DNA of 62,988 nucleotides, taken from contig JBKQWF010000090.1 of NCBI GenBank assembly GCA_052139695.1, positions 1 through 62,988 of the forward strand, given 5' to 3'. The translations under genes and the position numbers were made by a program. This stretch comes from PLGF01 sp052139695 (GTDB lineage: Bacteria; Verrucomicrobiota; Verrucomicrobiia; Limisphaerales; Palsa-1400). Every line of letters begins with the position of its first letter. Within the stretch, counting starts at the first letter, position 1. Under the pieces are notes generated by a model. It saw only the letters and a list, made by a program, of their open reading frames with translations, did no database searches and was not told the DNA's origin. Below, in pieces: positions 54,913 to 62,988 of this stretch.

Positions 54913-57900
54913 ATGACACTGGCTTTCAGCACATTCTCCTTTCAGTCGTTTCGCTCGTCGAGGGGGGGCCTGTTGGCCACCATTGCCTTGTGCGCCTTGG
55001 CCCTTCCGGCTCTTTGCGACGAAGGCCCTACGGTTCTTTATGCTTTTTCCGCGGCAGCCTCGATGCCAATGACGAACAGCGACGGGATTGCCCCTGCGTC
55101 CAAGCCGGTTCTGGGGCAAGATGGAAGCCTTTATGGGACCACCCGGCACGGGGGGGCCTACGGCGCAGGTTCCATTTTCCGGGTCAGCCCGAGCGGGGCT
55201 CTCTCCAATTTGTATTCCTTCCCGGCCGCCACCAACGGTTCTGGCGAGGTCGCTTACAACTTGAATCCAAATGATTTGGTGCAGGGGACTGACACGAATT
55301 TCTACGGGACCACCCGTAGCGGTGGCTCCAATTTCAGCGGCACGGTTTTTGTCCTTTCCCCCTCGGGCTCCTTTTCCAACCTGCACACCTTTGGCGCGGA
55401 AATAACCAACTCCTCCGGCCAAGTAACCAGCACCGACGGCGCCGCTCCGACGGGTGCTTTGGTGCAAGGAAATGACGGCAGCTTTTATGGCACGACGGAA
55501 TACGGCGGAGTCAACAACGCAGGCACGATCTTTCAAATTACGCCGGGCGGCGCGTTCGCCAGTTTGTATTCCTTCCGCCGCGCGCCCGTCGGTGCCGCCA
55601 CCACCAACGGCGCCGTCCCCAATGCGCTAGTTTTGGGAAATGCGGGCGCTTTCTACGGCACAACCCAGCAAGGCGGCGTGGGCAATGCCGGCACTTTTTT
55701 CAAGTTTATCCCGCCAGGCAGCTTCACTCAAATCTATTCGTTCAATGGCGAGTCGCCGAGCAATAACCCGATTACCCCGAACGCTACGCTCGTTCAAGGT
55801 GCCAACGGCGGTTTATATGGGACAAGCTCTTTCGGAGGCTCACAGGGGGGCGGTACCATTTTTGCAATTACAAACTTGAACAAAGGCGTCCTAACCGTCC
55901 TCTATTCATTCCCGCAACTTGATGCGGGAGCGGGCGCCAACCTGACGCTGAGTGCCGACGGTAATTTCTACGGAACAACCGCCGCCAATGGATTGAATGG
56001 AAATGGCACCCTCTTCAGAATCACGCCGCAGGGTGATTTTAGCGCCTACTCCTTCAGCGCGTTAGACACAAATGGGGAGAATGCCAGCGGGGCGAATCCG
56101 TCTGCCGCCCTGACCGCTGACGGTTCCGGCGACCTTTTCGGCACTTGCGCCGCTGGGGGAACCAATGGCACCGGGGTGATTATCCAAATCATCGCCACCA
56201 ACTTTAGCCCGGGCTCCTTCGTTCCAGTCACCAATCCTCCTCCGCCACTGACCAACGTCCTGGTAGGGGCTGCCGTCACTCTGTCCTACTCTGCTCAAGG
56301 CGGCGGGCTCTTGACCTATCAATGGTTGAGAAACGGAACAAACTTAATTGATGGCGAGGGCCTTTCTGGCTCGATGACCAGCAGTCTGACCGTCAACCCC
56401 GTTTTTCCACGGGATGTTGGAAACTACTCGCTTGTCATCGGAAACAATTGGGGCGCTTTGACCAGTGCCGTGACGGTTTTGACCGTAAAGCCTCCCGGCA
56501 TCTCCATTTCTTCTCCTCTGCCTGAGGCCAGCACCAGTTCTCCCGTGTTTGCCGGGACTGCCACGAACGCTCCGTTTACCAACATCAATCCTAACGAGAT
56601 ACTGCTGACCAACGTGGTTTTTTCCATCTCCAGCCTCCTCAGCGGTTCAAATGTCACTGGTGTTACCGCTCTTACTCCGGGGATCGGCGGCATTTCGAAG
56701 TGGTCATTTATGGCGACTCCTTTCCCCGGCACAAATATCCTGTCCGTGCAAAGCGTTGATGTCTTGGGAAACACCTCTTCCAATGCTTCCGAAACTTTCT
56801 TTTACGAAGCGCCTGCTCGGTTGACCGTCCTGAAGTCCGGAAGCGGAACCGGCGTATTCACCATCACCAACGGCGCGATGCTCAACATCGGAGAGAGTTA
56901 TACGATCACCGCCAGACCCAGTTCCTCGGCCTTCAGCAATTGGGTCGGCGGCGGGGTCACAAGCTATAACCCCACATTTCCGTTTGTCATGCGGTCAAAT
57001 CTAGTCTTGACTGCTGATTTTATTTCGCGGCCGCCTCCCGCGACTTTCATATCCTTCCCGACAGCCAATGCCCGTATCAATGTGACGAACTTTGAAGGAA
57101 CCGCCCAAAGTTCGCCAGTGTTGCCCGAAGTCAATCCCACCAACGTCCGGCTGGAGAAAGTGGAGTATTGGTTGACTAATGTCGCCACCAAGTCTGTGCT
57201 TACCGGCGTAGCGTCGCTGACTGCAGGCGCTATCGTCTCGAACTGGTCCGTCTCGGCGACTCCCTCGCCCGGCACGAACGTTCTGGCGGTGCAATGCGAG
57301 GATGTTTCGGGCGGCCTCTCGCGAGTTGTGTCCCAGACCTTTTTTTACAAAGTGCCATCTCTATTTTCTCTCCGCAGTGTCGGGAACGGAAGCGGCACCT
57401 TCACGTCCGCCGCTTCGGTCCCGGGCGAAACCCTTCCCACCAACGGCGCCCTCCTCAACATCGGCGAGGGTTATACAATTACCGCTAAACCGCGGCCGTT
57501 TTCCACCTTCAGCAAATGGACCAACGGCAGCGGCGTGATCAGTTCACAGCCGACCCTTTCGTTCACCATGCAGGCTGGCTTTGCATTGACGGCGGTGTTC
57601 GAGGAGATTCCCCCCGCCGTTTCCATCTCCTCCCCAGCTGCAAATCTGCGCACCGCTGTTGCTCCTGCTTTTAATGGCACTGCGTCAGGCCACTTTCCCA
57701 TTACAAATGTCGTATGTTCCTTCGCTAATGCGAATGGTTCCGCTACCCTGAGCTCAGGCTCAGGTTCGGTATCCAACTGGTCCTTCTCCCTCGTTCCCGC
57801 GCCGGGATCCAACGTTCTAGCGGTGTATTGCGTGGATATAAACGGCGTTGAATCGGCTGTGCTTTACCGCGAATTCTTTTACGAAGTTCCGTCCCGGTTG

Positions 57901-59115
57901 GCCGTGATTAATGTCGGATCTGGAAACGGCTTCTTCAATGGCGCGACTCCCGTCATTGGAGGCCCCGTTCCCGCCGATGGCGCGATGCTGAACCTTGGTG
58001 AAAACTACGCGATCACCGCTATTCCAGGCCCATCTTCTCTTTTTAGCAATTGGGTCACCAGCGCGGGCGGCAGCAGCTCCCGTCCGACTCTGTCGTTTAC
58101 GATGCAGTCGAACTTAGTATTGACGGCAACTTTCATCACCAATTTCTTCCCGGCTGTGGCTGGGACGTACAACGGCCTCTTTTTCCCCGGCAACGGCGTC
58201 AGCGAGGAAACGTCGGGGATGCTTTATAATCTGGCGCTGCAGAAAACGGGAGGTTTCACGGGCAAGTTTTTGACGTCAGGGACAAGTTACTCCGCCGTCG
58301 GCCAATTCGACGCTTCCGGTCAAGTCGCCTTTGCTGTCGGCCCATTGCGGGTTTCCCTGGCCTTGGACACTGCCACTCAGCAGATTACCGGGACTGTTTC
58401 TGGCTCCGAATTCAGCGCCAATCTCATTGCCGAATTGGCTGGCGACTCCCTGCCTTCCTCCGACTACACTCTTCTTCTTTCGCCGTCCGCCAATATTTCG
58501 GCCAATTCGCCGCCCGGCGATGGCTACATTCTGGTCACTAACCACGCGGGAATTGTCACTCTGAGCGGCGCATTGCCTGATGGGACGCCCTATCATCAGA
58601 CCGTTCCCATATCCGGGACGGGGGACGTCCCAGTTTACGCCAACCTCTACACCCAGGTCACCAACACGCATGCCGGTCTGCTGTTGGGGTGGATCAGCCT
58701 CACGAACCTTCAAGCCGCCCCGCCTTCCAATGCTTTGATGTGGATCAAGAGAAGTTTTTCATCCCCAGCGCTCTACACCAATGGCTTTACGAACATCCTG
58801 TCCGTGCAAGGGTCCCTTTGGACCAATGCACCCGCAATTTCATTGACTAACGGACAATTGACCGTTTCAAATATCGGCCTGTTTCTTAATTTTACCAATG
58901 TTCTTGTCAGCAACAACACGCTATCGAACGTGGGTGCTTTTCCGACAAACTTCTTGTCCGGGGCCATCAATCCGAAGACCGGTCTGTTAACGCTTTCCTT
59001 TGGCAACGGGCGTGAAACCAACAAAGCCTCGGCGGCGATCCTGCGGAACGCCACCAACGCCGGAGGATTTTTCCTCACGACCACCAACGCTGGGTCCGTT
59101 ATTCTTCAGCCCTGA
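54913..59115 (+). CDS. Giant exported protein with Gloeo/Verruco repeats, an Ig-like domain and InlB-like repeats
   Basis: 1400 residues, ATG at 54913, signal peptide (GGLLATIALCALALPALCDE). Seven repeats of the TIGR03803 Gloeo/Verruco type run through about residues 70-420, each near GSLYGTTRHGGAYGAGSIF. An Ig-like domain follows (TYQWLRNGTNLI ... DVGNYSLVIGN). Then three copies of a ~180-residue unit (VSISSPxxx...GTA ... FFYEVPSRL ... LNIGENYAITAIP ... TMQSNLVLTA), which resemble InlB B-repeat-like modules. A C-terminal ~330-residue beta-rich part ends GSVILQP, without a sorting signal. Adhesin or scaffold is a reasonable guess. Confidence 0.8.
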   Translation: MTLAFSTFSFQSFRSSRGGLLATIALCALALPALCDEGPTVLYAFSAAASMPMTNSDGIAPASKPVLGQDGSLYGTTRHGGAYGAGSIFRVSPSGALSNLYSFPAATNGSGEVAYNLNPNDLVQGTDTNFYGTTRSGGSNFSGTVFVLSPSGSFSNLHTFGAEITNSSGQVTSTDGAAPTGALVQGNDGSFYGTTEYGGVNNAGTIFQITPGGAFASLYSFRRAPVGAATTNGAVPNALVLGNAGAFYGTTQQGGVGNAGTFFKFIPPGSFTQIYSFNGESPSNNPITPNATLVQGANGGLYGTSSFGGSQGGGTIFAITNLNKGVLTVLYSFPQLDAGAGANLTLSADGNFYGTTAANGLNGNGTLFRITPQGDFSAYSFSALDTNGENASGANPSAALTADGSGDLFGTCAAGGTNGTGVIIQIIATNFSPGSFVPVTNPPPPLTNVLVGAAVTLSYSAQGGGLLTYQWLRNGTNLIDGEGLSGSMTSSLTVNPVFPRDVGNYSLVIGNNWGALTSAVTVLTVKPPGISISSPLPEASTSSPVFAGTATNAPFTNINPNEILLTNVVFSISSLLSGSNVTGVTALTPGIGGISKWSFMATPFPGTNILSVQSVDVLGNTSSNASETFFYEAPARLTVLKSGSGTGVFTITNGAMLNIGESYTITARPSSSAFSNWVGGGVTSYNPTFPFVMRSNLVLTADFISRPPPATFISFPTANARINVTNFEGTAQSSPVLPEVNPTNVRLEKVEYWLTNVATKSVLTGVASLTAGAIVSNWSVSATPSPGTNVLAVQCEDVSGGLSRVVSQTFFYKVPSLFSLRSVGNGSGTFTSAASVPGETLPTNGALLNIGEGYTITAKPRPFSTFSKWTNGSGVISSQPTLSFTMQAGFALTAVFEEIPPAVSISSPAANLRTAVAPAFNGTASGHFPITNVVCSFANANGSATLSSGSGSVSNWSFSLVPAPGSNVLAVYCVDINGVESAVLYREFFYEVPSRLAVINVGSGNGFFNGATPVIGGPVPADGAMLNLGENYAITAIPGPSSLFSNWVTSAGGSSSRPTLSFTMQSNLVLTATFITNFFPAVAGTYNGLFFPGNGVSEETSGMLYNLALQKTGGFTGKFLTSGTSYSAVGQFDASGQVAFAVGPLRVSLALDTATQQITGTVSGSEFSANLIAELAGDSLPSSDYTLLLSPSANISANSPPGDGYILVTNHAGIVTLSGALPDGTPYHQTVPISGTGDVPVYANLYTQVTNTHAGLLLGWISLTNLQAAPPSNALMWIKRSFSSPALYTNGFTNILSVQGSLWTNAPAISLTNGQLTVSNIGLFLNFTNVLVSNNTLSNVGAFPTNFLSGAINPKTGLLTLSFGNGRETNKASAAILRNATNAGGFFLTTTNAGSVILQP

Positions 59116-59185
59116 CTGAGAAATGGTGAGTGGCCCCTGAGAGTGAAATCTTCGACCCTCATTTATTTATCCCTAATATGACCGA

Positions 59186-61660
59186 TTACTTTTTAGAAAC
59201 GGCCCGCCAGCGAACTTTATCCGTAATGAACAGTTGGCCGGGTAAGTATGCGGATGGCTCTGCCGTGAGCGGAAAGTTTGGAGGGACCGTGCCACGAGCC
59301 AATTCCGAGGGCGGCAGGCTGTCCAAGAGAAAGCGCCCCCAGCTATGTTTGTTGCCCAGTATCTGTGAAAGAAACGGGCGATCGGTAGTTGATTCAGTCA
59401 AGTAAATCGCTTGGATGGGTTTAAGTTTGTTCATCTCCGCAAATGTGTCGGCGTCATCGAGGGTGAGCCACGCGCACTCGCGGTCGCCATACCATGCCAC
59501 CGCCCAGGGAATATCGCTCATCATCAGCTCGTCTGGACTCATCATCAAAGCAGTTTTCTGAATGCGGGGAGGAAAATATTGGAAAAGGGCCGGCTCGGCT
59601 GCCGGGCTGGCCAAGCCCAGCAACAACGGCGCACACATCACCAAGGCAAAGAGACCCGCCCCGCCATGGCGGAACCTCAGGTCCGGCAGTTCCATTTGAT
59701 CGAGCAAGACAAAAAAGAATCCTGTGCCGAACATCAAAACCAGCGGGGCCAGCAAGGCGAGCAAGTTCTCGGAGTTGATCTCCGGCGATTCGGCGCTCAA
59801 ATAGGTTTGTCCCAACGGCTGAACAACGGCCATCAGCGCCAGACTCCAAACCAGAAAATAACGCAGATGCCGCAACCCCGGCTTGCGGAAGGGCAGCAGC
59901 AAACCGCAGAGGAAAAAGGACCAGGCCCAGTTTCCACCCAGCCGGGGCAGATCATTTCGCAGAATTCTTCCTTCGTTGGCCAGGAATTTGTTGGCCAAAT
60001 CCCGCGGCCCGAGAAGATTCAGACCGCCGGCAGCGGGATCAAAAGAGCGTTCCAAGCGGTCCTCCTCGAATGGCCGCGTGTTTTCCGTCAGTGCGTAACC
60101 CGCCGTGCCAAAAGGGGTGTGACTGAGCACCACATTGCGCGTGATCCAGGGGGTCATGACTAATAGGAACCCAACCGCCGCCAGCAGGCACATTCTTACT
60201 CGATGGTGTTTGAAAAAAACGTACATGAACAACAAGACTGGAGCAATCATCCACCCGAAGGAGTATCGGCTCAATCCTCCAATGCCCACCAGCGCGCCCG
60301 CCGCTCCCGCCAGAGCCATCGATGACCCGAGAGGCGGGGGAGCTTCATGCTGCTGCCGCTCCTCCATCGCCACTAAACACCATGCCAGCAAAAGAAATAT
60401 CAGCAGCAGCCACATCGTGGACAGTCCGGAGAGAGTGAACTTCCAGTAAACTTTGCTTCCGGCAAAAATGATCGCCGATACCCAAGCCACTCCGGAGTCA
60501 AAGAGTCGCCGCGCCAGATAGAAGAGCAGCAGAGACGAAGCAAGGAAAAGCAACTCATTGAAAAGGGTGATCATCAAATCCGGTTGGTAGGACCAGCGAT
60601 GGCTTCGGTCCACCGCGAAGTTGAAGGGAAGAACCTTCATCAGACATGCCAGCACGAACGGGTAGCCGGGCGCAATGCTCAAATCCGGCACGGGATGCTG
60701 GAGCACCTCCGCCGCGTGGTTAGGGTTGGCCCGTTGCAGCAGGCCAAGGGCCGAAGGGCGAATGGAATAAGTGGTATATCCTTTCCACGCCGCCAAGTGC
60801 CGTCCCAAATGGGCGGACTCCATCGTTTCCCGGTTGGAAAACCCGTGGCCGGGGTGCAAATCGAACCAGAGAGCCAGGAGAACAAAGCCAATGAGAGCAG
60901 AGGCCGGCTTTAAAACCCTGCCAAAACCCCCTTCCAAGGCTTGGAAGAGCCCGTGGATCCGATCGTGTATCGTTCTTAGGGTTAGGGTGCGGACGATCTC
61001 TTGATCCTCTGCCGGTTCCGGCAGGGGAGGCGAAGTGGGCGGGCTGAGCGTGTCGGCGGTGGCCCGCAAGTTGGCCGGGAGGTGCTGCAAACCAATGCGG
61101 TCACCCTCGGAGAGAGCGGCCGGGTGTTCCACCGCGGCAGGCGCGACTTGGCGGGCCGTGTCCAGCGCCGCTCTCATGCCGGGAGACCTGGCCGTCACGC
61201 CTGCGAGACCGACCTTGCCGTCGAGTTGTTGCTTCAAGGAAAGGTTCTCCATCTCCAAATCCTGCCGCCGCAAGACCCGGGTAATGCGCATCTCCAATTC
61301 TTCAATTTGCATTCGGCCGACGGCAATGTAATCGTCCGCCCCTTGTTTCATCGCTTCCACCGCCAATTCTTCCGAGCCTTGAGCTGCCATCAGAATGCAA
61401 ACCGGCGGGCGGGAGAGCGATTTAGCCCGCCGAATCAATTTCATAGCTTGCTCCGGCGGCACGCGGGAATCCGTCAGCAAGACCTGGAAATCCATTCGCT
61501 CCCAAAGGGTCAAGGCCACCGTAGCGTCTTCGGCCACCCAAGCCTCGAAACGACTATCGAGGGCGGATCGCAGTCCATCTCTGCTCGATTTCTCCACATC
61601 CACGATCAGGAGCCTGGGCTTGGATTTTATCGCTGTGTTCAAGATGCACGCGGGATACAT
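59186..61660 (-). CDS. Chimera: degenerate receiver, sigma54-activator remnant and GT-C-like membrane protein
   Basis: 824 residues, ATG at 61660. Residues 15-132 form a receiver: VDVEK for the acidic pocket, Asp64 in LLTDSRVP as phospho-acceptor, but Ala92 where Thr/Ser is expected and Val114 where the conserved Lys is expected. Residues 150-174 (GLAGVTARSPGMRAALDTARQVAP) are the beginning of an NtrC-type AAA domain and 176-199 (AVEHPAALSEGDRIGLQHLP) the end of one; the Walker A, GAFTGA and Walker B core is missing. From about residue 255 a membrane protein of 10-11 helices follows with FSNRETMESAHLGRHLAAWKG, typical of GT-C-like proteins, and a soluble end (residues 745-824). Confidence 0.82.
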   Translation of the reverse strand: MYPACILNTAIKSKPRLLIVDVEKSSRDGLRSALDSRFEAWVAEDATVALTLWERMDFQVLLTDSRVPPEQAMKLIRRAKSLSRPPVCILMAAQGSEELAVEAMKQGADDYIAVGRMQIEELEMRITRVLRRQDLEMENLSLKQQLDGKVGLAGVTARSPGMRAALDTARQVAPAAVEHPAALSEGDRIGLQHLPANLRATADTLSPPTSPPLPEPAEDQEIVRTLTLRTIHDRIHGLFQALEGGFGRVLKPASALIGFVLLALWFDLHPGHGFSNRETMESAHLGRHLAAWKGYTTYSIRPSALGLLQRANPNHAAEVLQHPVPDLSIAPGYPFVLACLMKVLPFNFAVDRSHRWSYQPDLMITLFNELLFLASSLLLFYLARRLFDSGVAWVSAIIFAGSKVYWKFTLSGLSTMWLLLIFLLLAWCLVAMEERQQHEAPPPLGSSMALAGAAGALVGIGGLSRYSFGWMIAPVLLFMYVFFKHHRVRMCLLAAVGFLLVMTPWITRNVVLSHTPFGTAGYALTENTRPFEEDRLERSFDPAAGGLNLLGPRDLANKFLANEGRILRNDLPRLGGNWAWSFFLCGLLLPFRKPGLRHLRYFLVWSLALMAVVQPLGQTYLSAESPEINSENLLALLAPLVLMFGTGFFFVLLDQMELPDLRFRHGGAGLFALVMCAPLLLGLASPAAEPALFQYFPPRIQKTALMMSPDELMMSDIPWAVAWYGDRECAWLTLDDADTFAEMNKLKPIQAIYLTESTTDRPFLSQILGNKHSWGRFLLDSLPPSELARGTVPPNFPLTAEPSAYLPGQLFITDKVRWRAVSKK

Positions 61661-61935
61661 TAACCCGCCTATTTTCTCAGAAAAGTTTTGCCATTTTCTC
61701 CACCGGGACCTCCGGATACAAAAGCTGGCTCAGAATGCGGAGCTTTGCTTCACTAACATGAAGTCGTCCCTTATTACTATTTGCTTCCCAAAAGTACATC
61801 TCACCTTCATGGCCGCTGAGAATGCCAGCATGGCGTTACGATTATCCGTCTAAACCGTTACGATTTAGAAACGATTCTCTTGAAAAGAAGCTCCCCACGC
61901 GTTTCAATCCGACCGAGCCCTGCCAAGAATATCAC
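61661..61935. other. Intergenic stretch before the decayed genes
   Basis: No gene recognised. It holds the promoter region of the chimeric gene (- strand) and the leader of the following pseudogene. Confidence 0.3.
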
Positions 61936-62353
61936 ATGAACTTCGACGACGAACTGGAATTGCTTATTTCTACACGTTATTCGATTCTTTACATCCAGCA
62001 AGGAAACCCGCGTCCAGAGCGTAGTCATGGCGGTTGCCAACAAACGCCGGAAAAAGGTCTTCGAATGGATCTCCAGCACTGGCATCGTCCCGACCGGCAC
62101 TTCTCTCCCGTCCCCAGAAGCAACGCCATGCGGCCACCAAAGACTCGCTCGCCGCGCGCGATCAGGCAGTTGACCAAATCGAACCGGCGATTGTCATCTT
62201 CAAGGATATAATCCGTTTCTGACGGGGAACAACGTCGTCGTTATCCCAAAACTCAAGGAAATCGCGCTCCACTTAAAAGAGAGCCTTAAGGCTATAATCC
62301 TCATTTCGCCGCTCCTGGAAATCCCCGCAGAATTGGAAAAGGAAATGACAGTG
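61936..62353 (+). pseudogene. Ycf46-like AAA ATPase, N-terminal fragment with frameshifts
   Basis: Four pieces in order give a normal Ycf46-type N-terminal half. They are MNFDDELELLISTRYSILYI (frame of 61936), then ANKRRKKVFEWISSTGIVPT, then HAATKDSLAARDQAVDQIEP and AIVIFKDIIRF (to a stop at 62222), then VIPKLKEIALHLKESLKAII and LISPLLEIPAELEKEMTV. At least three frame changes and one stop separate them. The ATPase core that normally follows is absent; IS-like sequence follows instead. It is a dead gene truncated by transposition or deletion. Confidence 0.75.
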
Positions 62354-62373
62354 AAGCCGGGTTCTGGAATATT

Positions 62374-62640
62374 TTTGCAGTTTGCTCGGCCAAGTCGACC
62401 GAGGGAGGGCGTTTATTGGAATGGCATCGGGAGAAGGCAGGGACGGTGGAACATACCCACGACGAGATGAAGCGGTTTCGGCTCTTGCTCACTCATGTGG
62501 CCGGGCGGATGAATCGGAACAACAGGGTGAGGGGACTGCGGGTCTGCAATAATGGGGCGGCGCTCAAACGAATGCAGCGGGTGTGGCATGTGTTTAAGTT
62601 GCCGACGCAGGCAACTTCAGCCAAGGCGTTGGGAGGGTGA
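62374..62640 (+). pseudogene. IS1380-like transposase remnant with an internal deletion
   Basis: One frame reads GGRLLEWHREKAGTVEHTHDE (about 62407-62475), matching the end of the DDE domain of IS1380 transposases (the E-H region). It then jumps without the usual ~60 residues to KRFRLLLTHVAGRMNRNN and a basic C-terminus ending at 62640. The first part of the enzyme is missing. It joins the ATPase fragment directly, so it is probably a scar of an insertion. Confidence 0.55.
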
Positions 62641-62859
62641 GGTGGCTAGCAGTAACGAAGAGAAAAGCTAACGTCGGTTCCCAAATCCACGATCCGAGCA
62701 GCGTCTTGCAGGGCCTGTTTGGCTTGCTGTTTGGGGTTCGGCAGCTCCGCAAGAAATTGCAGTCGGCTTAAACGATTCGATTTTTCCCAAACCCGAGAGG
62801 CGTTGGCTTTGGCCAGCGCCCTTTTCGTTTTAGGAGCAGCGCAAAAATAACTGTCACAG

Positions 62860-62988
62860 TTAATGCGATATTGTGTAGTTCCACTCGCCATGAAATGCGT
62901 TCGGGGTCAGGCGCACAGCTTGCATAGCTTCCTTCGAGACTTTGATACCCGAGTCATACTTGTTGGTGTCGATCGCCGCTTTGATTTT
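62860..62988 (-). mobile_element. 3' end of an ISAzo13-like transposase gene, cut by the window edge
   Basis: The last 42 codons on the - strand read KIKAAIDTNKYDSGIKVSKE ... NAFHGEWNYTISH and stop (TAA at 62862-62860). DTNKYxxGIKVxxxxM and the WNYTI end match the C-terminus of ISAzo13-family transposases. The rest lies beyond position 62988. A near-palindrome, aactgtgacagtt, lies at 62851-62863 and may belong to the end of the element. Confidence 0.65.

Noticed and set aside
61822..62211. A 129-codon open frame that includes the ATPase N-terminus
   Set aside because: Only a part in the middle (from 61936) matches Ycf46; the reading then leaves the homologous frame. It is better described as a pseudogene.
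62646..62891. An 81-codon open frame on the - strand near the right edge
   Set aside because: Its first part overlaps the transposase C-terminus in another frame. The rest has a helical look but no family, start context or neighbour support, so I left it out.

Overview
The window looks like chromosomal DNA of a member of the Verrucomicrobiota, probably Pedosphaera-like. It carries PEP-CTERM proteins with a matching exosortase, Gloeo/Verruco repeats, large membrane proteins with TPR tails, a big two-partner-secretion adhesin, and GC-rich palindromic intergenic repeats. The assignment rests on gene families recognised by eye; no search was run. I saw no tRNA, rRNA or CRISPR array.

Region 1 (about 0.2-26.7 kb) is an exopolysaccharide locus. 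A NusG/RfaH-type antiterminator and a PEP-CTERM protein sit on the + strand at the left edge. About 20 genes run leftward on the - strand from an AraC-type regulator (26739): polyprenyl-phosphate sugar transferase, Wzc-like tyrosine kinase, exostosin-like transferase, GH71 glycosidase, Wzx-like flippase, a run of GT4 glycosyltransferases mixed with FkbM and class I methyltransferases, a Wzy-like polymerase, a hexapeptide acetyltransferase, a WecG/TagA transferase, an exosortase-EpsI fusion, a BspA-type LRR surface protein and a last FkbM methyltransferase. Many genes overlap by 4 bp or nearly touch. This is a Wzx/Wzy assembly line with the exosortase that should process PEP-CTERM proteins built into it. 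No Wza-type exporter is visible.

Region 2 (27-41 kb) holds a TPR lipoprotein-like or exported protein, a PEP-CTERM protein, a fibronectin-III protein, a GspC/PilP-like protein, and four paralogous membrane proteins that pair a TMTC-like (GT-C fold) membrane domain with C-terminal TPRs. Three of the four are tandem.

Region 3 (41-59 kb) is an envelope region: two closely related PEP-CTERM paralogs flanking a PstS-like binding protein, all among GC-rich inverted repeats; then a two-partner-secretion pair in which the TpsB transporter is fused behind a complete AraC-type regulator; then a porin and a giant Gloeo/Verruco-repeat protein, divergently transcribed. 7-4-7 direct repeats resembling PHO boxes precede the AraC-TpsB gene (one) and the porin (two), which suggests phosphate control.

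Region 4 (59-63 kb) has a chimeric gene: an NtrC-like receiver, a remnant of a sigma54-activator domain that lacks its ATPase core, and a GT-C-like membrane protein. It is followed by a scrapyard: a frameshifted Ycf46-like ATPase pseudogene, an internally deleted IS1380-like transposase remnant and the 3' end of an ISAzo13-like transposase running off the right edge.
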